Part shown: positions 9,565 through 17,472 of the stretch, piece by piece | How the letters are laid out: every line of letters begins with the position of its first letter | Position numbering within the stretch: position 1 is the first letter of the stretch | Assembly: GCA_013054445.1 (NCBI GenBank) | Contig: JAAMPI010001223.1 | Location: 1-17,472, forward strand | Source: Cudoniella acicularis | Taxonomy: Eukaryota > Ascomycota > Leotiomycetes > Helotiales > Helotiaceae | Direction of reading: 5' to 3' | Length of the DNA: 17,472 nt | Made by a program: the position numbers and the translations under genes | The notes under the pieces: generated by a model | What the model saw: only the letters and a program-made list of their open reading frames with translations | The model's database searches: none | Told to the model about the DNA's origin: nothing

Positions 9565-10260
9565 TTACCTTAACTTACTTGTTTTACTAGGTCTATAAAA
9601 GATCCTAGTTAGGATTAATAAGTCAGAATATGTTTTTTGATTAACGAATTCTAGTAAGTAAGTATTAGCTAACGAAGTTCTATAGTAAGGCTCGGCCTTA
9701 TTAGAGTACCGAGATAGCTTTAAACCTTTAATAAATACTTCTAGTAAGTCTATATCCTCGCCCTTATTAGAGTAGATATTAGGGTCGTCATCTAGAGGAT
9801 TATATAAACTAGTGCCTATCTCGGACTAGCTCTTAATATTAGTAACAGATTGAGTATAGATAAGGGCGAGAAGAGGGGTGTTGTTATATTACTTCCTCGA
9901 ACATTGAGTATAGAAGGCCTCGAGTATAGTACTAGCGATCATAACATGGCATACGAGGTAAATAATGTTATTAGAAGGGCTTTCTTATAATAGTTTATTT
10001 TCCTCGAATTCGAATTCTACCTCTAATTCTAGGTCAGATCTATAATAGCCTTCGTCCTAAATAAGATCTATCGCTAGATATGTTTAATAAGTTAGACGAT
10101 AAAGAAGATTATAGATAGAGAAGATGATAAATATATTAGCTAATAAGATTAGTATAAAAGTAACGACGAATAAATCACTTAGATAGATCTTAAGATAATA
10201 GCTCTTCTTGCCTTTTTAAATGTTAATGTTAGTAGCGTACTAGGGTTAGTAAGGAAGTAA
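9565..10260 (-). pseudogene. Unrecognised relic with one hydrophobic segment and an acidic part
   Basis: Minus-strand frame from about 10260 to a TAA at 9565, about 230 codons with roughly seven RIP-type stops; the complementary plus frame has about twice as many, including several TGA. In order: a basic stretch (KGKKSYYLK), a hydrophobic stretch of about 20 residues (LFVVTFILILLANIFIIF, about 10105-10160) suited to a membrane span, an acidic stretch (SDLELEVEFEFEENK, about 9997-10041), then mixed sequence with LDDDPNIYSNKGEDIDLLEVF (about 9722-9784). This suggests a single-pass membrane protein. RIP raises Ile/Leu content, so hydrophobicity may be inflated. No start codon or family was identified. 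Confidence 0.4.
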
Positions 10261-10333
10261 GCGCTAAAAAAACGTTATCAGGTATAAGCCCTATAAAGTT
10301 AATATATAATAACCCTACTAATAAAGGGTTTCC

Positions 10334-10351
10334 TACGCCTCGTTTGGCGTA
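10334..10351. other. Short perfect hairpin
   Basis: TACGCC-TCGTTT-GGCGTA forms a 6-bp stem with a 6-base loop. It lies about 20 bp before the possible LTR junction at 10373. Copies of AGGGTT lie on both sides. Confidence 0.4.
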
Positions 10352-10360
10352 TAGGGTTAC

Positions 10361-10385
10361 GGGTAAAGAGGGTGTTATATTAAGG
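10361..10385 (+). other. Possible LTR boundary (polypurine tract plus TGTTATATTA)
   Basis: GGGTAAAGAGGG (10361-10372) resembles a retrotransposon polypurine tract and is followed by TGTTATATTA from 10373, which RIP would make from TGTCACATTA. This arrangement marks the internal-region/3' LTR junction in many fungal Gypsy elements. I could not define the LTR 3' end or a partner LTR. The relic just upstream is on the opposite strand, so the assignment is tentative. Confidence 0.3.
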
Positions 10386-10935
10386 CCTATATATTAAGAA
10401 TAACTTTTATATTATATATATCTTATAAATCACTTTAGATAATAATCCCTTAAATCCCGAACTATAAACTAAAACGGGCAATATAACGTGATTTATATTT
10501 TAATATAATATAAGGTTATTTTATTATAATATTAGCTAACTTATAGCTATCTCTATTAATTCTTCCTTATTAACGTGATCTAAAAAAACAATTCCTTATA
10601 AAGGTTTAAAAGGACACTAGTAGGTATTCTTTTCGCGATATTATAATAAGACTACTTTTTAAAATAAAATTAGTATTAGAAGATTCGCGGATACGAAGAG
10701 TATTCCTCGTCTTCTAGATTTGTTATCAAAATCGAAGAGTTATATAATATGTTATAAAAGCATATGTCACGAGGTAACGTAAACCTAATCTATATATAAG
10801 GATAATTTTCTTAACGATAAAATATATATCCTTAGGTATTTATAAGCGGCTTGCCCCTTACTAAACAAATCCCTAATTAATAAACCCTTTAATTAAATAG
10901 CCTATTTAATACTAAAAGCTAGTATGATATTAAAT
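10386..10935. other. AT-rich spacer, no gene seen
   Basis: Very AT-rich and without a usable reading frame on either strand. It would contain the LTR body if the junction at 10373 is real, and the 3' flank of the patatin relic, which ends at 10936. Confidence 0.4.
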
Positions 10936-13900
10936 TTATAACTGAGTAATACCTTTTAGTTATCCTACTTTATATAACTTAGACCTTTTCGGTATACCTT
11001 ACCCTTCTAATAATACTCTTTTTAAACTTTTTTAATTTAATAATCGCTTTCGCTTCCTCGGCGCGCCTTTAATTAAGCATATACTTTTCCGCTTCCTATG
11101 ATCTACTGTTCTAAAATACTCTTATAACCCTTATATAGCTATATATAAATTAATAGAGAATAGGGAACTACTAATACTATATAGTTATATAGAACCTTCT
11201 TAGAGGGAAATTAATATAACGGACTACTTATCTAGTATACTAAAAGAGACGCCCTTCCTAAAATTTCTATCTTTATCTAAATAAGAGCCATCTATTATTA
11301 AACTAGCTAATAGCCGATCTTAAAAGAGGAATTTAACCTTAGTAGAAAGTTTTATTAACTGATCGAGTAAAGTATTAAAGGCTATATCGTTCGCACGTAG
11401 ACGACATATAATATAGCTAGTATAACCGAATAGACTATTTTTCTCCTTCTTTAGGAGACTGTCTAGCTTAAATATAAAATATTTAGTAACTATATATCTC
11501 GCGAGTCTATCTATTTCTTTAGTTCCGAGGATCGCTAATCGAGTAGCTACTTTAAGTTCTAATATCTTTATCGTATTATCTAAGTCAGGCTCTAGTCCTT
11601 CGAATTCTATATCAAACCGGAAGTACTACTTTTTCCGCCCTCGCCTCTACCGACTTCTAAATTTATAGCCACTTATACTGTTTATAGAAAGTAAAAATGC
11701 CCGGAATAATCGAAGAATAAAGCCATCTTTTAGAATTCCTCGCGAAGGTGTTATATATAGCTTATTATTCGATCGACGGGACCCCGTTCCTAAGGATACT
11801 ATAAGACTAGGCTTATTAGCGAGCGGATATATAGTAGCAACTTCCTAAAGGGCAAGATTCCTAGGGTTATTCTACCGTAAGCCCTTATCTTAAAATATGC
11901 CTAAGCCTAATATATACTTAGGCTTAAAATAACTATCGTAAAGTCAGTTAAGGGGTCACGTTATAGAAAGGCGGCCTACGATAGAGCTATAGATCTATAT
12001 CTTATACTAATTCTTATAAGCTTAGCTCGATAGACAGATCTATTTAAACTTATATCTCCTATAATAGTACTTGTCTAAGACCTTCTTTAGGCCGTAAAAT
12101 ATAATATCCTAGGGATATAAGCCCTTAATATCAAAACCCTAGTAAGCTTATTATAGCTTCGAGGTCTGTTCCTAACCCTGTTATAGTTAGTAAAGACATA
12201 AGTTGTTATGTCGTAGATAGTTGTTACTAGGACACTAATCCTTATACCCGTTACTGTTACCCGAGAACAGTCGAGAATACTCTAGTTCGTACTAAACGTT
12301 TCTTATAACGTCGCCTCTAAGTTGTCTACTAAGTAGCGACCGTTAATAAAGAATAAGAGTAGGAAATCTAGAATACGAAAAAAGATAGGTATTCTTAAGT
12401 ATAAACGAGACTAAAATGATAGCCGAGCGAGCCTCTTAAAACATTCTCTATATTATTCGACGGACTATCTATTAATAAACAATACTAAGACGATAATTCC
12501 CCTTAAGTCGATTAGCTATAAGCACTTCGATAAAATAGGGACTAACTAGAACTCGTGCTATAGACAACATTAAAATTCTCCTATACGGGATAAGGTAAGC
12601 CAATTCGGTCTTATAAGACCTATAGATACTCTAAAGTTACTAAGCCACGTACTCCTCCTCCGTCTAACGTTAGTATACGGATTCCGGCGGTCTTCGGCAA
12701 CGACTTTACTAGTACCCTATTTGTTATTAGTCTATAGAAAGGGTAACTGTCTACCTTAAAAATCTAAGGATCGTGCTTGTTCTTCTTTCTAAATACTCGG
12801 GCGTAATTGTCCGAGATATAATGCTTATAAGGAAGGCGATATTAGGGCCTCCTATATAGGCAAACTAGATATATATCGTCTAAGCGAATAGATAGCCAGT
12901 TTATACTAAATTTTAAAAGAAGTTGGCGATAAAGGTCTGCTAATATGTTTATCGCGCGGTGATTTAGGTCGTTAAAGTGCTTTAAAAAGGCGTCCCTAAT
13001 CATTCGGACAAATCTAGTAGATAGTAGTATATACGCGGAATCTTTATAAGTAAGGACTCCTTACCGGCACGCTTAGTAGTAGGCATCCTGATATAGGGCT
13101 TAGAAGACGTCTAAGGCGTAGAACCCTAGAATTTTAATACTTAGAATCCGCGATAGAAAGATAACTTACGATATATATTAGAAGGGTAATTATCTAATAG
13201 AAAGCTAGATATTATAAATAAGATAGTAAATTCCTTAAGCGCTTCTAAGGTCTTAATTTTAGAAAAGAGGCTTATTAAATACTCTTTTAGGTCTAGGGCT
13301 ACTAGATAATCTAGTCGTAATACTCGAATAAAATTAAAAGGTTAGTTTATACTTTTAATAAAATAGGAATAGGCGTAGTCAAGAAAAGCGCTAAGGTATA
13401 GTATAGAGTATAAGGTCCTAGATTCTGCCTTTACCGATCGTACTTGATCTAATATATTTATTAAGCATTTTTTTAAGCTTCTAATAACGCGCCTATAATA
13501 AAACCTCGCTATCTAAGAGTAAACTAAATACCTAGATACCGGCAAACTAGGTAGACATGTCTCGCCCTATCTCGTGATTAAGTAGCCGGAGAAACTAGTC
13601 TAACTTATTACTTTCCTAAAGCTATAGGGTAGAAGTCTCTATTATAATTATAATATACGGATAGGTGGTCGGGGGGAGCGTTAATACCGGGCCACTCTCT
13701 AGCTAGGACGTAATCTGATAGGCAATAGGTTAGAGGCCCCTAAGATCGTTAGAAAAAAAAGTAGAAGACATCCGTAAATAGGGAAAAGAGCCTATAATAA
13801 ATATTATTAGCGGCCTTTTAAAGGCTTAGTATAGGGATAGTATTTCTTAATCGAGGAAGGATTCCGCTATAGGTTTTATAACATTTCTTAATAGAAAGTG

Positions 13901-14110
13901 CCTTAGTTGGTTTCTAATAGATAGGAAAGTCCTTTTCGGTAAAGAGGACCGGTCTATCCCCGAATATATTAGAAGAGTCGATATAGAGGTAGATCTCGCC
14001 GAAACCCTGTCTATAGGCTGACTTCTAAATAGGACCTGATATAAGCTCTTTTAGAGCTAAGGATTTTCTATTATTCTCTATCAGAATAAAAAGACTAGGT
14101 TTTTAAGATA
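10936..14110 (-). pseudogene. Patatin-like phospholipase with RING-like cluster, RIP-inactivated
   Basis: A nearly full-length fungal patatin-like lipase (lipid acyl hydrolase) of about 1,050 codons. The N-terminal part (14110-12870) reads continuously in one frame with RIP stops and includes IYLYIDSSNIFGD (13957-14000). A Cys/His cluster at 12734-12864 looks like a RING finger whose Cys mostly became Tyr (VCLYRRPQY, LPYKHYISDNY, SYPFY). The patatin domain follows: oxyanion motif DGGGVRG intact (12644-12664); nucleophile motif GxSxG read as STSSS (12545-12559), both Gly-to-Ser changes being TpG to TpA; catalytic Asp as DKG before NNP (about 11887); VSLGTG (11782-11799). The C-terminus is basic (RKRKS, PRKRKR). 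At least two frameshifts lie between 12545 and 11800, or unspliced introns. Family members occur in cytosolic, NLR-like fungal proteins, but no NB or repeat domain is seen. Family call is firm; the RING reading is inference. Confidence 0.9.
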
Positions 14111-14223
14111 CGTAATAAGGAAGGTCTTAGAGTAATGTCTAAAGACGGTCTAAATAAGTAAACGTAATTTTATCGTCTCGCTAATATAGGTATTGTTACG
14201 GCTCTATAAAGGCACTAGGGCCC

Positions 14224-14231
14224 TGACGTCA
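14224..14231. promoter_or_regulatory. CRE-like TGACGTCA palindrome in the LTR
   Basis: A perfect 8-bp ATF/CREB-type site about 10 bp before the LTR TATA-like box. It lies inside a wider near-palindrome (CCCTGACGTCACGTAGGG). Stress-responsive bZIP control of the LTR promoter would fit this, but is inference. Confidence 0.5.
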
Positions 14232-14399
14232 CGTAGGGACGTATTTATAAGAAGGTGCTATATTATCGAAGAGACTAAACTAAGGAGAGAAGAAGAGGTT
14301 CTCCCGGAAGGAGAAGCTCTATTTAACTATACAAATAGCGCTAGTAAGCGAAGTAGTCCGTAAGCGACTCCCCTGGATAGTGAGTCACTCGGTCAGTCG

Positions 14400-14505
14400 T
14401 CAAGCTATTGAATCGACTATCGATCAGAAGGACAGGCTACTATCAAGTCATTAAATCGACGAGCGTCGAATCAAGTTATTACGTCGACTACTATCAAGTC
14501 AATCT
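14400..14505. repeat. Degenerate short direct repeats inside the LTR
   Basis: TCAAGCTATTGAATCGAC (14400), TCAAGTCATTAAATCGAC (14443), TCAAGTTATTACGTCGAC (14471) and a partial TCAAGTCAATC (14494) share one core of about 18 bp at uneven spacing (43, 28, 23 bp). They fill the last third of the LTR. Confidence 0.7.
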
Positions 14506-14538
14506 ATCCTGGCGTCGAACTAGGTCTGTGACAGGTAT

Positions 14539-14880
14539 AGCTAATAGCTATAAGAACAAAATTTTATAATTAAAGTTAAATTTAGATATATAAAGAGAAA
14601 AAGAAAGTATAATAATAAAATATAAGATATATTAGATTTCTATTAAACTTTTAAATAAAATTTATTTCTTAATTAAGAATTTAATATTAAATAAAAAAGA
14701 GTTAATTAGTTTTAAATATAACTTAATTTAGAAAGATATAATTATTATTAATTTGTTTTATTATTTAAAAAGTATATATTAAGATATATTTCGTCTTTTT
14801 TATCTCTTAATATAGACTTAAACTCGAATCTTTTAAGTTTTAAATTTTAATAATAAAACATATTTATTCTGCTTATAGAC
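14539..14880. other. Extremely AT-rich island
   Basis: About 340 bp made almost only of A and T, with runs such as TTTAATATTAAATAAAAAA and very few G or C. It contains no reading frame. It begins right after the LTR target duplication and ends abruptly at about 14880, where GC-containing sequence returns (GACGATCGCGGTCC). Confidence 0.7.
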
Positions 14881-15313
14881 GATCGCGGTCCTTAATATAC
14901 TAGGCGTAGTACCCTACTCTACTAAATAAAGTCCTAATATCTAGGATTTACTCTCGATATATTAAGAAACAGAGCCTAAGACAGACCTCGAATTCGCCTA
15001 GAATTATCTACGAAGTCTATTACTATTACTATTCCTGCCCTTATAAGAGACATAAACCTGCTACTGTTCTTTAAATATAGTCCGAAGATATACCTCTAAT
15101 CTATATCGAGTTATCTAGCGAGAGTATAAATCTAAATCGACTATAGCTAAATAGCCTACTTCTACTAATATTTCGCGCTAGGACAAAGCCTACTTTAGTA
15201 AGATTATATTAATTAAAATTAGTATTAAAAGATCAACTTTATATATATATTAAATATTAAATAACTAAAATACTATATAATAAATTTTTAATACTTATAA
15301 TACTATATATATA
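14881..15313. other. Spacer; coding status unclear
   Basis: Several frames on both strands stay partly open (for example a plus frame with YYYYYSCPYKRHKP near 15020-15065), but none is clearly better than the others. The last 110 bp are very AT-rich. I do not call a gene. Confidence 0.3.
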
Positions 15314-17472
15314 TCAGCTCTACTTATATTTCGCTAGAGAACTATAAAAAGAGTCGATTACGTTATATAACACGTCTATTATATAGTACTCTAAAGGAAT
15401 CCCGGGGCTAGAATAGCCTCGCTCTTTACTATAGTTCTCCGATAAGAGTAAAAGTTTAGGCTAGTTAGTTTATTAATAGTATATTTTAAAGGCCGACGAA
15501 TCATTAGCTTTATATAATATATAAAAGGGTATCCTAGGTATAAAAACATTAAATATTATTTCTAAATAACCTTAAGTTTAGATTATAACTATAACTTCTG
15601 CTCCTAGAACTATAGTAGTAGTAAGATCTATAATAAGCGTCTAAACAGCTAAATCAATACTTAGGAAGACCTAATCTACTCTATTTATATTAGTTAAACT
15701 CCTTCTAGTAGTAATCGGGTTCCCTTTAACACTTAATATAGTAATAGCTATATTAGAAATATCTTCCGGATAAAGTAAGCTATCTATAGATATTATAGTC
15801 CGCTAGTAGGTAGGAAAAATCGTCGATAAAGGTAATAGTAGAGATAACAAGGATAAGGAATTTAAACTACTATATAAAGACGGCACTACTAACGGGATTA
15901 TTAGCGGGGTTATTGACTAGGCTATTATTGTTAACGAGGTTGTTGATAGCGCTATCGATAGGATTATTAGCGGGGTTATAGACTGCGCTGCTAACGGGGT
16001 TATTAATAGTAGTTCTAAAGAAACATTAGTATAAGTTCCGGAAGCTATAGTAGGGGGCGTAGAAGAACAAGGATAGGGTATAGTAGAAGTAAGGATTTTT
16101 AATAAAGCAATTTCCCTAGATAAAGATATAGAGGCCGATCTAGGCATCCCCGATCGAAGATTATCGTAGGTGCTATTCGTATAGAGTAGCTAGTTTAGTA
16201 AACATTTAAGAGCACTACTATTCTCTCGTAGTACCCCTACTATATTCTAAATCAAGCTATTTTCACCTACTTTATCTATACTACTCTCTTACTATATTAT
16301 ACTACCGAGCCCTATCTCTTAGATCCAAGTAGCCTTCACTTTTACTATATATATAGTGTTATAGCTAACTAGCTCTCTCTTTATAGTGTTATAGCTATAG
16401 CTAGATCTAGTCTTATTATTATAGAACTCCGTTATTCTAGCTAGAGGTAATGTTTTAAAATCGTAAATACTAGTTTGTTAAGTATCTAGACTAATATCAC
16501 TAAATAGTATTCTAAGGCCACTCGTAGCTTTAAATAATCGACCGTAAATTAGTATACCGAGTACGATTTTACTTGACGAAATGTTTTATAAAATATAATA
16601 CTTAATAGCCGTCTACGAATCAAACGGAGAATCGGCCGAATTATTAGTAGAGAGAAACATATTTGCCTGATTTACTATAACTAAGCTCTAGCTTCTAGTA
16701 TAATCGTAAGCTATTAGGTTCTAAAAATCAACGTATTTATCTATTTTACTAAGTTATAATAGCTAGTAATTAGATAGCCCGGTAGGACAAGCTATTATAA
16801 GTATAAAGTGGTATTTATTTTCTAGTAAGTTCTTATAGAAATCTAGAGCTTCTCTAACGGCTTAAAGTAATAGTATAAAGTTAGCGGCCTCGCTATCGTC
16901 GTTAGGATTTTCCTAGTTAATGTTAATATCGTCTAGCCTAAGATCTAAAATTAATATAACGATAGAGGAAGTAAAAGTAGAACGGTATAGCGCTGCTAAT
17001 ACTACTATAGTAAAGTTTAGTGAATAGGTCGCGCCCCCTACTAAAAGCAGTACCTTTAGGTTTCGATTTTACTGCTTAAGAAGGTAGAGTTCTTAAAGGC
17101 AGCTATATAAGTTTTTACTATTTTCGCTTAAAGAGTCTTTATTAATTAAAAGATCTATATCTGCCTAATCATTACTTAAATACCTATATATAAAAATTAG
17201 AGCTTATTAAACAGGAAAATATATTAATAGTAGATATTAATATATAATTTATACTTCTCCTATGTCTAGTCTAATATTTAAGAAAGCATAGAGTATATAC
17301 GTGAGGTTCTATACTAGTAGTTGTTAAGAGAAGAATTGTCTCTTATATATCGCCCTAGTATACTTATTAGTAAATATAGTATAAGTATAAAGTTATTTTA
17401 AGTTACTAGTTAATATAATATATAATAGAATAATAACTAGGTAGATTAGATATATCTCTATATACTAGAGTT
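15314..17472 (-). pseudogene. GH18 chitinase with long repetitive tail, RIP-inactivated
   Basis: Glycoside hydrolase family 18 chitinase, which cuts chitin beta-1,4 links through a DxxDxDxE acid. In order on the minus strand: NLTYILYAF (about 17302); LSENSKNLYSC; NLKVLLLVGGA (17030-17062), the strand-3 SxGG block; the catalytic block read as DDININ*E (16910-16933), where both Asp-to-Asn changes and the Trp stop are RIP-type and the Glu survives; NLIAYDY (about 16701-16721); GIPIYGR-like and YDF.TLPLA blocks; YDNLRSGMP (about 16140-16170), typical of the end of fungal GH18 domains. A Ser/Thr/Pro/Leu-rich tail follows with repeats of ITPLI (15917-16020 and just beyond), open for 76 codons at 15917-16147, then further coding-like sequence to about 15314. 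The N-terminus is uncertain: a hydrophobic stretch near 17400-17450 may be the signal peptide, and the gene may run off the window. Confidence 0.88.
17184..17254 (-). other. Possible 71-bp intron in the chitinase relic
   Basis: Between the blocks INIR.DIGEV and YLSND the frame changes across a GT...AG interval of 71 bases with a CTAAT branch-like site near the 3' end. Such short introns are usual in ascomycetes. The frame after splicing is off by one base, so a small indel must also be assumed, or the splice sites are slightly different. Confidence 0.35.

Larger units (their letters stand above)
14189..14538. mobile_element. Solo LTR with 5-bp target duplication
   Basis: A 340-bp LTR (14194-14533) begins TGTTACGG and ends GTCTGTGACA. 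The termini form an inverted repeat if one C to T change is allowed (TGTTAC against TGTCAC). It is flanked by identical GGTAT copies at 14189-14193 and 14534-14538, the 5-bp duplication of LTR-retrotransposon integration. No internal region is present, so it is a recombined solo LTR. Inside are a TGACGTCA palindrome (14224-14231) and a TATTTATAA box (14242-14250), plausible promoter elements. In 14381-14460 seven CpA remain, so RIP is lighter than around it. It sits about 80 bp upstream of the patatin relic. Orientation and superfamily (Gypsy or Copia) cannot be fixed from the LTR alone. Confidence 0.9.
1..17472. other. RIP-mutated fungal region
   Basis: The whole window carries the repeat-induced point mutation signature of Pezizomycotina: C to T changes at CpA, seen on either strand. 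CpA and TpG are scarce, TpA is very common and CpG is retained. In 2521-2580 I count 9 TpA, 4 ApT, 0 CpA and 2 TpG. Recognisable genes show the expected products: Gln/Trp codons turned to TAG/TAA, Cys to Tyr (TGC/TGT to TAC/TAT), Gly to Ser after a T, and Thr/Met to Ile. Most frames are therefore closed and true genes appear only as degenerate open stretches. RIP acts on duplicated DNA, so the affected genes were probably repeats. Confidence 0.9.

Noticed and set aside
9600..10300. Plus-strand retrotransposon pol before the junction at 10373
   Set aside because: Plus frames carry about twice as many stops, including TGA, and show no RT, RNase H or integrase motif. The minus frame is better.
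13100..13660. A second minus-strand frame over the patatin N-terminal region (DYLVALDLKEYL)
   Set aside because: It looked open, but the frame that leads directly into the RING-like cluster and DGGGVRG is continuous from 14110 and has only RIP-type stops. The other is a shadow.
14539..14880. Mitochondrial DNA insertion
   Set aside because: Composition fits, but I recognise no mitochondrial gene or tRNA. Left only as an alternative.
15560..16300. A plus-strand coding frame (TNGIISGVID-type repeats)
   Set aside because: It mirrors the minus-strand chitinase tail. The minus frame is continuous with the GH18 domain and YDNLRSGMP, so the plus frame is an antisense shadow.
1..17472. tRNA, rRNA or other structured RNA genes
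   Set aside because: I saw no cloverleaf with box A/B or conserved rRNA segments on either strand by eye. A tRNAscan/Infernal run would settle it.

Overview
This window looks like a heavily mutated, repeat-derived segment of a filamentous ascomycete (Pezizomycotina) nuclear genome. The clearest sign is the base pattern of repeat-induced point mutation (RIP). CpA and TpG are strongly depleted and TpA is in large excess, while CpG is kept. For example, 2521-2580 contains 9 TpA, 0 CpA and 2 TpG. Nearly every reading frame is closed by TAG/TAA codons standing where Gln (CAG/CAA) or Trp (TGG) codons would have been. No gene in the window appears intact. Annotation therefore means reading through RIP-type stops and looking for stretches that stay otherwise protein-like in one frame.

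Layout. 1-1138: one unrecognised plus-strand pseudogene with TATA box and ATG. 1139-2000: no gene seen; a possible LTR junction at 1456. 2006-2074: helically spaced ACTCACC repeats. 2050-3740: an unrecognised minus-strand pseudogene with an internally repetitive part. 3765-3955: a decayed Asn/Lys/Asp-type simple repeat. 4036-4561: a 73-bp minisatellite organised as a 218-bp higher-order repeat. 4690-5465: a broken Tc1/mariner (DDE_3) transposase. 5560-7338: an unrecognised coding relic of about 590 codons that stays in one frame. 7444-7788 and 8003-9105: further relics, each with a TATA box in front. 9565-10260: a minus-strand relic with a hydrophobic and an acidic part. 10334-10385: a hairpin and a second possible LTR junction.

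The best identified content is on the minus strand on the right. 10936-14110 is a nearly full-length RIP-inactivated copy of a fungal patatin-like phospholipase with a RING-like Cys/His cluster in front of the lipase domain. 15314-17472 is a RIP-inactivated GH18 chitinase with a long repetitive Ser/Thr/Pro tail. Between them lies a clean 340-bp solo LTR (14194-14533) flanked by the 5-bp target duplication GGTAT, about 80 bp upstream of the patatin reading frame. The LTR retains many CpA sites, so it probably arrived after most of the surrounding RIP. An extremely AT-rich stretch (14539-14880) follows it.

The genes do not form a working pathway. The window reads as a RIP-silenced, probably heterochromatic accessory region in which transposons and duplicated host-type genes (phospholipase, chitinase) were inactivated together. 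Function calls rest on motifs read by eye; no database search was possible.
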